Made by a program: the position numbers and the translations under genes. A DNA stretch of 64,000 bases from Dioscorea cayenensis subsp. rotundata (Eukaryota > Streptophyta > Magnoliopsida > Dioscoreales > Dioscoreaceae), in assembly GCF_009730915.1 (NCBI RefSeq), contig NC_052488.1, positions 20,330,305 to 20,394,304 of the forward strand, in the 5' to 3' direction. The notes under the pieces are model-generated. The model saw only the letters and a program-made list of their open reading frames with translations, did not search any database and was not told where the DNA came from. Of this stretch, positions 15,335-34,823 are shown piece after piece (the stretch's first letter is position 1; each line of letters begins with the position of its first letter).

Positions 15335-18300
15335 ATGAAGGGGCTGACGCTGTTGCTCTCCGTGGCCTGGGCCATGACCCTCCTCTACGGCGAGATGGTC
15401 GCCTTCTTGAAGCCCCTCTGGGCTTGCTCCTGGCCTCCTATGGCCGCCACCACCGCCTCCGGTAACCCCTCGGTACAGTCTCCTTGTGCTTGATCTCCTT
15501 TGTTCTAGTTCTCTTGCTCTATGCCCATCGCTCACCCACTGCATCAGATCACTACCCATTTATCTCTTTCTTGCTTCATTGAGATTGTGTGTTGAGAGGG
15601 AATACTGAGCCTTTGCTCGCCTTCTGAGAATTTGCCCTGGTTTCGTATTGCATTGTTGTAAATACATGCATTTTTTTATGTTTGATCTTTTTGATATGTT
15701 TTTGAATTCTTTCCAATCAATTTAGAAGCTGAATGATGTGAATATGGCATTTTGATGATACCTGCAGTGAGAATTTGATGTAGTTTTGTAGGTTTTTTAT
15801 TTATTTTTTTATTTTAGAATCTCGGTGAGACAGAGATCAATCGCCAAAATTTCCATTTTTTTTTACTAAGAAGTCTATCAATTGTGCTTACTGCCAATTA
15901 ACTTGTTATTGGCTTGGTTGTGCAGGGAATGAATGATCATGTGAAAGTTGCTGTCTTGGCTGATCCACAGGTCAGTAGAGGACATACTAATAAGAATTGA
16001 AATTAGTGAGTTTGTTTAGTTATTTTATGGTACTACCATCATCAAGACTAGAAATGTTTTTATTGCTTTTGTAACAACAAGCGTTCTAGTTTGTGCTTTT
16101 GTGTTTGTTTTGAAACCGATTTTCTTCTGAAAAGCTTATGGACAGGACCTCCCTTGGACTTCCTTCAGGATCACTGGCTCTAGAGGCTGCTCAATTTTAT
16201 ACAGATATCTACATGAGAAGATCTTTCCATTCATCAGTTTTGCCCTTCAAGCCTGATTTGATTCTATTTCTTGGTGATATGTTTGATGGTGGTCCTTACT
16301 TGTCAGATCAAGAGTAAGGCAATTTTTTTAGACCTTTATAATTTATGAGTTACTTGATCTTACTCTGCTTGAATATCATGTCTTCGCAAGTCTGTCGAAA
16401 GATTCATATGACATAAATAATAGCATGTTTGAGATGAATTGTCTTGTAAGGGTTATGCATTTAATATTTGTGGCATTTTTTCTTGTATTTTGAAAATATA
16501 GTGGTCCGTGACAAATTTTGATTTATCCCATTCCACTTTACTTTTCAGGACATTAAATCTACAATTTGCTTGCTTCTTGGTCATAACCATAGTCTTCTAA
16601 CCTTCTTTAGGGATGGCAATTTTCACACTTTTAACAGCTAACGTCCTTATTCTTAATAGGTGGCAGGAATCTTTAAACCGTCTGAGACATATGTTCAAGC
16701 TTAATAATAAGGGAAGAAATTCATACATCCCAGTTTATTACCTTTCTGGAAATCATGATATTGGCTATTCTGGTCTCTATTCATTGTATCCAAAGGTATG
16801 TAGTTATCTGTTTGATTATTCATTTAGCTAGATTTATTTTTTACAGGATGAAGTTTACATTGGAAGATATTAGTATTATTATGAAACACTAATTGAGCAA
16901 CCAATGTTCCAGTTACCTTAAGACCTGACAGGGATTTATGATACAGAGAGAATTGTTGTCCCTGGACTTTAATTAACTCAAATATGTCTTGCTGAACTTT
17001 GAATTTTGAACTGAGTGCTGCTGCTATTTTCAAGCTATTTTACAATGAGGGAATCTTAGGTTGAAGATTTCCATGAACCTTGGACATCTGACACCCGGAC
17101 CAAGCTTTCCATGACGAATGTTTCTACATTGATTATCGCTGACATACATATTAACCTTTTACCATGTTCTCTTTGTTGTTAACCTTTTTCAGTGCTATGT
17201 TCATCTATACATGAGGATGATGGCGATATGACTGCTCATCTGGACCTGTAAAATATAAATTTCTAAATGTATTGTTTGTCTTTAGTTGAAAGGAATGGAT
17301 AATTTCATGACTTCAGATCATTGCAACCGTCATCTTTGGCGATGTTAACAAATAATCTTTGTTTTGAGAGAAAGCAAAGTAAAATTCACTTTTAGGATTT
17401 TAATTTCTTACTTCTTTCTACCTGAATAGAGTGTTGCACTTGTTAAATTGTGATTTGCATTTTTTTAAAATTTTTTGTGGGTCAATGTTTATTATTAATT
17501 TTTTTTTCAGGTGGTCTCTCGGTTTGAGAATGAATTTGGAGCAAGAAACTACCGCTTCCTTGTTGGAAAAGTGGAGTTTATCATTGTTGATGCCCAAACT
17601 CTTGATGGTAATTTATCTTTTCAATTAGTAACTCACCAATGTAGCTCTTAATAAAGCATGATTATTGACAAAGATTTTTATTTGGAAAAAATTCTCTTGA
17701 ATATATTTGATAGTCAACGTCCTTTACCATGGAACTGGTTGTCAGCTGTATAATGATAACAATTTTAATTAAGACAGATATTTGGTCTTTGTTCTCATTC
17801 TATGGAAATGAGGATCAGACAAGTTGACCTACTGGACCCTACCAGACCTAAGGTAGTGATTAAAAGCCTGTAGATCATCAATCTTCCTAACGTCTGATGT
17901 GAGCAGTGGGTTCGAAAAAATTGCGTGAGCAGTCGATTTGTGAAAATTGTTCCAAATGAGAGAGCACAGTGCACCATTTGAGGGCAATAGGCTACTTACA
18001 TGTGAAATGAGTTGATCATGCCACCAAATTTGAATGCCTTATGAATTTCTTGACGCATGCTGTGCTGTTACTGGGTTATGTGCTACTAGGACTGTGACTA
18101 TTGCTGTTACCACATGTTACTGCTTTCGATTTCATATTGCGTTAACAAAAAGTTACACATTGCATGCTAGGAACAGGTTAATAATTTATCTTGTGATGAG
18201 ACAAGACTTCCCCAGTGAATAGATCAGGAAATTGAGAATCGTGATTGGTGATGCTTTATTATGACATAATGTATTTGATGATTATGCCTCTGAAACATTA

Positions 18301-20216
18301 TGAGGAGACATCTCTCTCTTCTGTTTGTATTAGAAACGTAAAGAGAGTTTGTGTTTGATAGAACATTAGCAGTAACCGCATGACTTGGTAACAAAGTATA
18401 TATGTGCTGGCTATGTGGTTGTTTTGGTTTTCTGTGTGTGATAAAGATAAAGATAAATTTGATAATTGAGCTTGCAGGGCCTAAAGACGACAATCAAACT
18501 TCTTTATCATGGAATTTTATCAGAAATATATCCAAAGGTACATGGTATTCACATTAAGAGAATATATTGGAGAAAGATTATCAATGTAAAAATGCCTTAT
18601 TGATGGATTTATTTAGATTCTACACATCCAAGGGTTTTGTTGACACATATACCATTATATCGGCCTGATGGTACACCTTGTGGCTCACACCGCTCTTCCC
18701 CTGTTATCAATCAGGTATCTTATGCTCTTTCATACAAGTTGAATAGACCAAAATACATATACAATTGTGTCCTGCTTTGCATCTACATCTAGTTTTTTTT
18801 AATTCATTTGATTGTTGCATGCATGACCTTGCATCTTGCTGATATTTTCACACTTTGTGTAGTGAGGTACTGTATGGAAATACCTAAAGTGTTAGATAGC
18901 TACATTTTTGCATAATGTGTTTTTTTTGAGATAAATATGTTTTGAAACTAAATTGATTAGTTTCTTTTGTTTATCTTCAGAGGGTTTCTTTTGCCAGTCC
19001 TGGTCAAGGAATAACGTAAGTCTAAAAATTCTCTTCCTCACTGTCATGTATAGCTGATGCGTTGAATTTCAATATGGCCGTCAGGATTAAGTTTAATTCT
19101 TATTTTATCCATGTAGCTATCAAAATTATCTTACTAAGGAAACGTCAGACGGTTTACTGGATGCTGTTAAACCTGTATGATCCCACCTTTTAGTTAAGAC
19201 TTGAAAATTTTTGATGCATCTGAAAGCAGCCTCAAAATTGGATTTTCCTTGCAGATTCTTGTATTGTCTGGTCATGACCATGATCAATGTACTGTCACCC
19301 ATTCTACTCCTTTTGGACCTGTAGAAGAGGTTGATTTGTGGATGTACATTCAGTGATTCATTCAAATATTTTTTGGATTTATTTCACTGCAATTAATTGT
19401 GTAAACTGTGCAGCACACCCTAGGGACATTCAGTTGGCAGCAGGGTAACCTTTATCCATCATTCATGCTTCTGACTGCAACCTCACGATCATCTTCAATT
19501 GAAAGTGACTCCAAGAATGCAGTTTCTACGCATCTATGTTTTCTTCCAATGCAAACACACATTTACATATGGTATTGCCACTTTCTATAAACCTTATTTG
19601 GCTGGAATTCAGCTTTTTAGCAGTTATTTAGTTATTATGTTTTGTCTCCATCATTGATTTTCTCAGGTATATAGCCCAATTTATGATCACACTTTTCTTG
19701 CTCATCATTTGGCCGAGGAATGGTTTCAGTTGTTTGGGCCATTACGTGGATATCATCAAAGGAATGGGAAGAAGTTTGTTGACCACTTCTAAAGAGAAAG
19801 ATGATGAAGATTGTGAATATGAGATGGTATGGGATGCAGAGGGATCAATGCATCTTGTCAAGAAAGCATCAAACAGAACCCAGCCTACGAAGTCCGATTT
19901 AGGATCAACCGGAAGGTAACTACTGCTTGGTCTTTCACTTTGTATGCTTCAAAGATTAATGAATTTCCATGGTAGGGGTAATGCTGTTGTCCGGCCATCA
20001 GCAAGAAAGAACATCACTCCGGAGCAAGATGCATCAGTCTTTGTAGAGATGGCTGGTGATTCAAGGTCAGGGAATACGGCGAAAACGTCAAAATTTAGCA
20101 ATTCGAGAATGAGGAAGTTGATTCAGAGAGTGATTTCGGTCGTTCAAGCTCTTGTGATCATTGCTGCTGTGAATGTCCCACTCTACATCATGTTGTTGTT
20201 CAAGGATTGGATCTAA
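15335..20216 (+). CDS. metallophosphoesterase of the Ted1/Cdc1/MPPE1 family
   Basis: Calcineurin-like phosphoesterase related to yeast Ted1/Cdc1 and human MPPE1 (PGAP5), which trim the glycan of GPI anchors in the ER/Golgi; Arabidopsis At1g53710 appears to be the counterpart. Exons: 15335-15472, 15926-15970, 16135-16313, 16660-16795, 17511-17607, 18478-18537, 18617-18714, 18981-19015, 19117-19174, 19255-19329, 19414-19571, 19667-19915, 19976-20216, giving 522 residues. Metal-site motifs appear in order: VLADPQ, FLGDMFDGG, YLSGNHDIGY, LLTHIPLYRP and LSGHDHDQC. An N-terminal hydrophobic segment (about residues 3-27), a second in exon 12 (AQFMITLFLLIIW) and a third at the C-terminus (VIIAAVNVPLYIMLLF) fit a membrane protein with a lumenal catalytic domain. 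A plant substrate is not shown by the sequence. Confidence 0.9.
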
Positions 20217-20684
20217 AGGAACAATTCTACAATATGAAAGAGGCTGATTCATTAACTTGAGAGATTAGAATAGTTAGTACTTTATAGAAGTAATGACTGG
20301 TCTATGTAATTTTATGAACAATAATGCTTTTATACTCAAGTCTGAACTGGAGGTGGATTGAATTTTTATAACACAGGGTTATCTGGATTATATAGAAATA
20401 AATCATTGACTTAAATATTTCATTTTTGGTTGGATTAGAACTGTGAATCTACTTAAAAATTTTCATATATTTAACACAAAATTTTGTTAACCTTTCTTAG
20501 CAAAATAGATAATTATCAGAGAGAGAAGTTAAACTATTGACTACTCTTTTCCCTACTCAAAAGGGCATTTCATTGTGCCCTTTACTTAAAAGTCAAAGAT
20601 TAAAATTTTATATGTGGTATATCCATAATTATTAAATAAATAAATAAACTATCGGAATTCCATAATAATTAACAAAATCTATTG
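20217..20684. other. 3' UTR and spacer
   Basis: Probable 3' UTR of the phosphoesterase gene, then AT-rich spacer. No gene was recognised. Confidence 0.4.
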
Positions 20685-20913
20685 GAATTAATTGGGTAAA
20701 AGTTCAAGGGGCTATAAGAAAAAAAATACCCCAACATAGATTTCATAGTTTAGAAGAAAAAAACCCTTTGCTTGCATCTTCTCTTAAAAAAAAAAGAAAA
20801 AAAGAAAAAAGAATTAATTAGGTAAAAGTTCAAGGAGTTATAAGAAAAAAATACCCCTAATTTAGATTTTTTTAGAGTTGAGAAACAAATACCCTTGCCC
20901 GCATCTTCTCTTC
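20685..20913. repeat. diverged tandem duplication (~126-bp period) directly upstream of the helicase gene
   Basis: A block starting gaattaattgggtaaaagt at 20685, with caagg and ctataagaaaaaa, and ending gcatcttctctt near 20785, recurs from 20811 to about 20913 with substitutions. The second copy lies within 60 bp of the helicase ATG (20973), so the repeated unit probably contains promoter or leader sequence. Confidence 0.8.
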
Positions 20914-20972
20914 TTCTGCTTCTCTCTCGCTCTCCCGCTCTCCCGCTCTTTCATTCTCATCGATAAGCGGAG

Positions 20973-27144
<6,172 letters not shown>

Positions 27145-27535
27145 TGATCTATTGCACCATTCTTTTTCTATGTTGTAATGTAGCTTAAATGCTATTTCTA
27201 TATTTTGTTCTTCATTAAAATTTCATTTATCTTGTATTATTCCAAAATTTTGAGAACACTTCATGATTTTGTAAATTTTAAATTGATTGAATTTAAAAAG
27301 GTTCTCTAAATCTGAACCAATTCATTAATTTTCTATAATTGTACAAAATTCCCTCGAAGTCCCTGACCATTGTTGTGAAAACACCCACAAAAAAAAAACT
27401 AATTAGAATGCTTGTTGCTTGGATAGATATATATATATAGGGGTATATATATAGTGGGGGGCTTTTTCATAAGAAATTATAATGAATTTCCAATTTAATA
27501 TAACTCCAGGGGGTTCTACGTAATTATCCTCTCAG
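27145..27535. other. spacer between helicase and RPA49 genes
   Basis: Helicase 3' UTR and RPA49 promoter share this ~400-bp gap. It is AT-rich with a (TA)n run at 27429-27438 and no further gene. Confidence 0.5.
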
Positions 27536-27545
27536 CTATATAAAC
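27536..27545 (+). promoter_or_regulatory. TATA box of the RPA49 gene
   Basis: ctatataaac is 78 bp before the ATG at 27623. It is well placed for a transcription start near 27570. Confidence 0.6.
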
Positions 27546-27593
27546 AATATCTCCAACGAGTGCTTAATCTTGTTGGTCTTTGGTATCCTCCCA

Positions 27594-27602
27594 AAACCCT
27601 AG
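27594..27602 (+). promoter_or_regulatory. telo-box (AAACCCTAG)
   Basis: aaaccctag lies in the leader, 21 bp before the RPA49 start codon. Telo-boxes are typical of plant promoters and leaders of translation and ribosome-biogenesis genes. Confidence 0.6.
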
Positions 27603-27622
27603 CAAGCCCGACAAGAACAGCC

Positions 27623-30220
27623 ATGGAGGAAGTGGAGAGCCGGAGGGAGCCAAAGAGTAAGAAGAGGAAGAGGCTGCAACTGAGCATGGAGGTCTTATCC
27701 GAGACCCCTGATCGGATTCCCCCTCTTCTGGGCTACTTCCCTTCCGGCTATAACCCCGAAGCCGAAGATCAGCAACCTGAGATCAAGGTGTTCAGGAATC
27801 AGAAGCGCAGCAACCGTTTGGAGCTTGTGGTGAGCCCTGGAGACTCAAACATGCAGTTTGTTGGCCGGAGCTACGCCGGTGAGGCCGCCACCCCCCAGCT
27901 CTGTACCTATGCCCTTGGCGTTCTCGATAAGGAGTCCCAATCCCTCAAGATTGTTCCAATCGCTGCCAACAAAGTTTGCTTTTTATCTTGTCATTTTGAT
28001 TGTTTGAGTTTAATTCTCAAAAGCTGATTGAAAAGTGGGGAAATCACTGCGCAGGTGTTCAGGTTAGAACCGAGAGTAGTGAAGTCTTTGTCTTCTGAGA
28101 AGGATGTTGGGGAGGTTTTGACGGAAGAGGGTGCAAGTCGAAAGATATCAGACCTAACGAGTCTCTATGGAACTAAGAAGAATAAGGATCAGGTATGCTT
28201 TTATCTTCTGAAGTTCAATTTTTGGCGGTTGTAGTTTATGAGAGATCATATGTATATGCTTCGATATGGTCAAGTTTTTAATTTTCGGTGCAAAGATTAT
28301 TTGTTGTTTTTGTACTTGTTGGGACATGGTTTTTTTATTTTATTTTATTTTATTTTATTTGAAAGAAAACTGGTGCCCTAATTTGATCACACTAAGTTCA
28401 TTTTTGTTTAATTAAGTGATCTTTTGGCATCTATGCTATATTGCTACTATGATGTCTCTAGTTTTTGTGAACCAAACTCTTTGAAATCTTTGGAACGGTT
28501 GATGTTATCTGCTATTTATGTGATGCAATTATTACAATTTGAAATATGCACTTGTTGTGAAGTGATTGCTCTTCTTGTGTATTAGGCTAGGGTTTGAGAA
28601 AGAAAAGGACCTGGTATTGTAATCTTCAATTTCTGATTTGTTGATTTCTGCAGATGTTACTGTCCTGTGGGGTCAATTTTTTGTGCTTTTTATTTGGGGG
28701 ATTGTTTGCCTATGCATGTCTTTCTTGATTTTCTTCACAATGCAATTATGTTGTAATTTTTTATGGCAACAATTTTACTTGTTTTTTCCCCTGTGCATGG
28801 TGAGATCGTTTATTACAAATGTGCAGGCGAGTAAGTGGAAACTGTTGAACGAGCAGAAAAAGGATGGTGCAGCTACAGAACTTCTGGAAGGGCCAAGGGT
28901 TGATGATGAAATAGAAGAGGCTTCTGAAGTTGCTAAACCCAAAGCTGTGCCAAATATTCCACCCTTTGATATTACTGCTGATACTCCAGAGAAAGCATAT
29001 CTGCTGGATGAGATTATTCTACCAGGGGAGAGACGTCACCTCATTGATATTTTTGAAATGGTGCAATCTGGTGTAGCATTTGACTCATCGGTTCAATTTT
29101 GGGAAGAAAATGGATATCCAAGCTTTGTTTATAATCGGATTTACAAGTTAAGGTATATAGAGGTATGTCAAGCTTGCTTCCTGTATCCAATCTTATTGTC
29201 AAACGGTTCTTAATCTTTATTATGTTGATAGCCTTATCTTCATCTGTCTCCATAATGTTAGCTTGCACGTGCCCATTCTGTTGTTGGCTCTGTTGGGAAG
29301 CTAGTTTCTTAAATCGGAGCTTTGTTGGCTGACAATTCTATGTTCCTTTGCCTAGTGCATTTTTATATCTTTAGATAGCTTAAGCAATTTGCGTTGCATA
29401 GACAACTACTAAAATATTGACCTTGACTGTCACATTTCAAGATTGATCTTTGGTATAACCATCTTTTTTTGTGTTACATCGATCTTTATAAAGTTCCTTC
29501 CAAATCCAGTGACCTTGCTTGTTCTCTTGCTAAAAAATTCTCTGTTGCTTGCTGTTTTCTGTTAATGGAGTCCTGACTCCAATTATTTCTTTTATCACTG
29601 TTCTGACTTATATTTCTACTTACTCTTTGTTTATTTATTTATCTATTTATGTGTTTATTTTTAATTCTAATATTGTTTGTATACTTTGATCTTTCCCATT
29701 GATGCCAAATTGTCATCTTTGAATAGATAAATATGATTATGACATATGACTTCCCTCTGTGCAACTGATCATTACCTACAATTTGCAGGATGAGGAGGAA
29801 CTCAAGAACAAGGCGGCCATATATTCATACATCACCCATCTTGTCACCTTCATGAGCAGAATGAGCAGAATGAGCAGAGGTCGACGTTCTAGTAATGCTG
29901 CTTCCTACAATATTCCAAGGGTCGTCTACCAAAAGTTCACAGGACTCTTCATTGATCCAGAGTCACACGCCCTGACAGCCGAGAAGAGGGAGCTTCTCAT
30001 TGGCTACATCTTAGTGCTTACCCTTTTCGTAGATGATTTCCGGTCCGAGCCAGCTGATATTTCCAAAGACTTGAAGATACCTTACGCCGAACTTAAGCCA
30101 TACTATAAGCAACTCGGCTGCAAGATGCTGCATGACACAGATCTAAAGAAACTTGTTCAATCCCTTCCTGCCCCTCTTAAATTTCCAGAGCAAAGGCCAT
30201 ACCGGCGAAAGCGGGAGTAG
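27623..30220 (+). CDS. RPA49: RNA polymerase I subunit RPA49 (A49/PAF53 family)
   Basis: Subunit of RNA polymerase I, which transcribes 45S rRNA in the nucleolus; the A49/A34.5 pair helps initiation and elongation. Exons: 27623-27973, 28055-28192, 28827-29162, 29789-30220, giving 418 residues with every intron in phase 0. The N-terminal half carries the dimerisation-type region (FVGRSYAGE, LCTYALGVLD, FRLEP), then a linker, and the C-terminal tandem winged-helix region runs from about residue 230 to the end (FDITADTPEKAYLLDEII, LLIGYILVLTLFVDDF, LGCKMLHDTDLKKLVQSLPAPLKFP). A small 9-bp repeat (about 29852-29878) gives MSR three times. ATG 27623 was chosen; an upstream in-frame reading begins only with GTG at 27560. 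Confidence 0.93.
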
Positions 30221-30605
30221 GCAGTATTGAGATGCTCTCTGCTGCTGAATCATGCCTTGACAGCCTGATGTTTTTTCTTTCTCTTATTAATGAAATTTCC
30301 TTGTCAATGTTTGTGTTTTAATGTCACTGTGCTTAACATAGGCCTGTGATATAGAGGAGATGTATGTTATCTAAATTAAGTTTTTGAATCTTGATACTCT
30401 TTAGTCTAGTGTTTTCAATACCTTTTGAACATGTCTATGAGTTTTTCTACTTGCATAAACCAGTCTTCTTGGATTGTAGTTCGTGCGTAGACATAAATAA
30501 AGTTATCGTGGATATAACTTCAATAATTTTTTTTAAAAGAAAAATTGGAATACATTTATCTTCTCTTCCCTCCGAAGAGAAATTTACATTCCTTCTCTCA
30601 AAATA
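30221..30605. other. RPA49 3' UTR and spacer up to the LINE
   Basis: Probable 3' UTR, then AT-rich DNA. A short plus-strand frame (30391-30606) has no family signal. Confidence 0.4.
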
Positions 30606-30621
30606 AGATTATTTAGACTAT
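30606..30621 (+). repeat. left target-site duplication of the LINE
   Basis: agattatttagactat here matches agattattttgactat at 36841-36856 in 15 of 16 positions, directly flanking the element and its poly(A) tail. Confidence 0.85.
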
Positions 30622-30680
30622 AATAAATATTAATAAATAGAGAAGACTCTTTTCTTGGCGCACACGTCAAACTCGCTCTA

Positions 30681-31720
30681 ATGGCGAGGGGAAGAGGGAA
30701 GAAGCTTGGTTCTCAAAGTGATTGCATTGTCGCCGTTGGTGGATCGCTCTCGGGAGGTTCTAGTTTTGATCTGGATGTTGTCACTGATAAGTTGGATGGT
30801 CGGGAAATTGATGGAGACCATCAGCATAGGATGGAACATGCCCTAGAAGGTGAGATAAGGAGTTCTACTTCAGAGGTTGCTAATGAAAATTTGGGTGATC
30901 GCACTGAGGAAAGTCAGGGGATGCAAAATGATGATAGTAATAAGGTTCCTAAACCTGATGATGAGAAATTGCTAGGTAAAGGATCGAAGCCATGGAGTTC
31001 TCTGTTTGTTGATAATCGTGTGAAGGGGAAGGAGAGTGAGTTGAAATTTGTGACACCTAATGTCTCACATGGTCGGAAGGTGGTCCGATTTCACTCAGCA
31101 GAGGTTGTTAATGAAGAGATGAAATGGAAGAATGCTTTGTTGGGTTGTGTTTATGGATTGCAACCTAGAGTTGAGAGAATTACTGCATTTGCACAAGCTA
31201 GATGGCGGAAATATAGATTGATATCAGTATCTAGAGTGAATTCAGAATTGTTTCTTTTCCAATTCAGTGATGAACGAGGTTGTGCTCAAGTTTTGGCTGA
31301 TGGACCTTTTACATTTGATTACCATACTTTAATTTTGAAAAAATGGCAACCAAGAATAAATTTGGATACAATTGCTTTTGTATTACTTATATGGATTCAA
31401 TTACCGGGCTTGCCTTGGGAATTCTGGTCAGTGGAAATGCTGAGTAGAATTGGGAGTATATGTGGTAAGCCATTATACTGTGATAGATGTACATTGTCCA
31501 AAATGAAGCTGGGTTTTGCTCAGATTTTGGTTGAAATGGATGCTTCGGGTGACTTTCCAGAGGTTATTGAGATGACTGATGAGAATAGTGCAGAATTTCA
31601 GCAAAAAAGTTGTGTATGAATGGAGGCCAATTGTGCGTTCAATCTGTAAAAAGTTTGGACATGTTAAAGAGGATTGCAGGTTGAGGAAGATGGAGAAGCT
31701 GCAATGGAAAGTGAAGAATA
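30681..31720 (+). pseudogene. LINE ORF1-like protein (DUF4283 plus zinc knuckle), frameshifted
   Basis: Frame 30681-31619 (312 residues) begins MARGRGKKLGS and has the DUF4283 signature: WKNALLGCVYG, LFLFQFSDERGCAQVLADGPFTF and a LLIWIQLPGLPWEFWS block. The zinc knuckle follows in another frame (from about 31579) as RSICKKFGHVKEDC; the first Cys of the usual C-x2-C pair is replaced by Arg. Such proteins bind nucleic acid in plant LINEs. Confidence 0.85.
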
Positions 31721-34700
31721 AACAGGGAACAGTCTCAATGAATTCTGTGATTTCTAATCAAGTTACTGATAAAGGTGGGAGCTCTACTACATTACAGGAT
31801 GATATTGGTTTGGTTGTATCTACTGCATTACAGGTTGATAATGGTCAGGATGTATCCATTCCAATGAATTTAAGGAGTAATGCTGAACAAGTTGTTGGTG
31901 AAGGAAATTGTGAGATAGTTAAAGGGAAATCTATATAGACAATTAATATTGAACATTCTGATAGTGGAAAGCAAATTTCTATTGGAGGAAGTGAAAGATC
32001 TATGATGCAGAATAGGAATAAGATCAAATGCACTAATGAGTCTCATCCTAGTGTTGTGGCTAGTTGTAGTAATAGTTTTGATATTTTGGGTGAAAGCAAG
32101 ACTAATATTGCTTTGGCAAATCAATGTACTATTGTTAATGGGATGATAATGGGGGATGGCAAGAAGGGTAGGAGATCCAACTTGCCAAAAACATTAAAGA
32201 ATGATTATGCCATGGAATATTAGAGGGCTTAATAGCTCTCTAAAGCAATCTGGAATAACTTCTTTGATTGCGAAATATAGGGTTGTTGTTCTGGGAATTC
32301 TGGAAACAAGAATAAAGGAGGGGAATTGGTGTGATATTTGGAAGAGATTTCAATTGCCTCAGTGGAACGTAGTACATAACTATTCAAGCAGTGATCAAGG
32401 TAGAATTTGGATTATTTTTGACTCTAGAAGAGTTTCTATTACTGTCATTGAAGAACAGATGCAGTTTATTCATTGTAAAGTCAATTTGGAGAATAATGTG
32501 TTCTACTGGACGTGTGTATATGGATCATATGATCCACACATTAAAAGGAATCTATGGAGGGATCTTATGAGACTTGGAAAAGGATTGTCTGAACCATGGT
32601 TAATTCAAGGTGATTTTAATGCAGTTAGTAGTAATGAAGATAGACTTGGAGGTAACCCAGTGAATTCAGAAGCTGCAAGTGATTTTCAAGATTGGATTTT
32701 GGGTTTGGATTTAGTTGAAGTGCAGAGGAATGGTGCTAAATTTACCTAGACAAATTTCCAGGAAGGGAACATGAGAATATTTAGGAAGCTTGATTGGTGA
32801 TTTGCTAATCAATGGTGGTTTACTAAAATTGGGGAACCATCATGTTCTGTGATGAGTTGGAGTTTATCTGACCATTGTAGTCTTTTGTTTTATTTGAAGA
32901 GAGCTGTTAAAAATATTAAAGTTCCATTTAGGTTCTTTAATATGTGGTGTGATCACCCAAAGTTCCATTTAGGAATTCTCCAATTAATGGAAGTAATATG
33001 TTTCGAGTATACCAAAAACATGAAATTACTCCGAGGGGAGTTGAGGATGTTGAATAAAAAAGGATTTTGATGAATTGAGTGTTAGAGTTGCTCAAGCTAG
33101 GACTGCATTGGAGAATACTCAAAGGAATTTGTAGTCTGATCCTTCTGATATTACTTTGCAGAGAACTGAGAAGCTATTATTAACCCAATTGTAGCAACTG
33201 ATGTTATGGGAGGAAGGTATGCTTAAACAGAAATCAAGATGGTCTGTAGTGATCAAGAGGAGATTAAAAAAAGCTATTTTGAATCACTTCATTGATTTCT
33301 TGGGGACTAGTCAAGTGAGGAGTGGTAATTTTGATAGCTCTATTTTTCAAGATAGACTTGTCTCAGTCACTGATTGGGATTCATTATGCAGTATACCTTC
33401 AAAGGAAGAAATAAATGAGGCTTTGTGGAGTATAAATGATAACAAAAGCCCGGGACAAGATGGTTTTAATAGTTTTTTTGTTAAGAAGGCTTGGAGTATT
33501 GTTGGGAAGGAGATATGTATGGTTGTTCAGGATTTTTTTCAAAATGGAAAAATGCTTAAGCAGACAAATTCCGCAACCATTACTTTGATCCCCAAGGTGA
33601 TATGTCCTCAATCCTTAAATGATTTTAGACCTATATCCTGTTGCAATGTGATCTACAAAATGATCTCAAAAATTCTATCAAGAAGATTAAGGGGTATCTT
33701 GACAGATATTATACAGTTAAATCAGTCAGCCTTTATTCCTGTGAGGAAAATTGCTAACAATGTTCTATTGGCCCATGAGTTGTTGCAGGGTTATCATAGA
33801 AATAAATATGGTTGTTGTGCATTAAAGGTTGATCTGCAAAAAGCTTATGACTTAGTATCTTGGGATTTTTTGGAGGAAGTAATGTTGGCCTTTAGATTTC
33901 CTGCTCATTTTATTCAGTTGGTCATGAATTCTGTTAAGTCAAGCATGTTCTCCATTATTATAAATGGACATATGGAGGGGTTTTTTCCCTAGGAAGAAAG
34001 GATTGAGGCAAGGTGACCCCATCTCACCTCTTTTATTTGTTCTTTGTATGGAGTATTTCTCTAGGAGTTTGCAGAAAATGGTAGAAGATGGTTTTTTGTT
34101 TCACAAAGACTATAAGAAGATGAAGCTCACTCATTTATGCTTTGCAGATGATTTGTTTGTTTTTTCTAATGGTGATATTAGATCTGTTGGAATTATTAAG
34201 AATGCTATTCAACACTTTCAAGATGTTTCAGGGCTTAGACCAAATATACAGAAGAGTCAAATTTTTTTCTCAAGAGTTGAAGCAAATGCTAGGAAGCAAA
34301 TTGTGGAGCTGTTGGGCTTTCAAGTGGGATCATTCCCAGTGAGATATCTGGGCTTGCCTTTATTTTCTACTAGGCTTAAAAAGGAGCATTGTAGTGCTTT
34401 AATCACATAAATTACTGCAAGAATTCTTAATTGGATAGCTACGTCATTGTCTTATGCTGGTAGGCTTCAATTAGTCCAATCAGTGTTAACAAGTATGCAT
34501 CTTTACTGGAGTTCTATGTTTCTATTACCTAAAGTTGTTGTATATGAGGTGGAACATATATGCAGATCCTTTTTATGGTATGGCACTGATAGTTCAAAAA
34601 AAGGAGCTATGATATCTTGGTCTTGGGTTTGTAAAGGAAAACAATATGGTGGCTTAGGAGTGAAGCCAATTTTTTTGTGGAATCAAGCAGCCTTAATAAA

Positions 34701-34815
34701 ATACATTTTGAAATTGGTGAAGGGGAAACAAACTCTCTGGGCTGTTTGGGTGACTAGAATTAAATTGAAGAGACTTAGTTTTTGGGGGATAACAAAGCCA
34801 GCGGCTTGCAGTTGG

Positions 34816-34823
34816 GTTTGGAG
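34816..34823 (+). repeat. left target-site duplication of the hAT-like element
   Basis: gtttggag is repeated exactly at 35687-35694, flanking the inserted element. Eight bases is the hAT-superfamily length. Confidence 0.92.

Noticed and set aside
15167-15559. 130-residue minus-strand frame
   Set aside because: Antisense to exon 1 of the metallophosphoesterase gene; Gly/Arg-rich composition comes from the GC-rich exon and GA repeat.
27560-27622. Longer RPA49 N-terminus
   Set aside because: The in-frame extension starts with GTG and runs through leader sequence with a telo-box; ATG 27623 is the first ATG.
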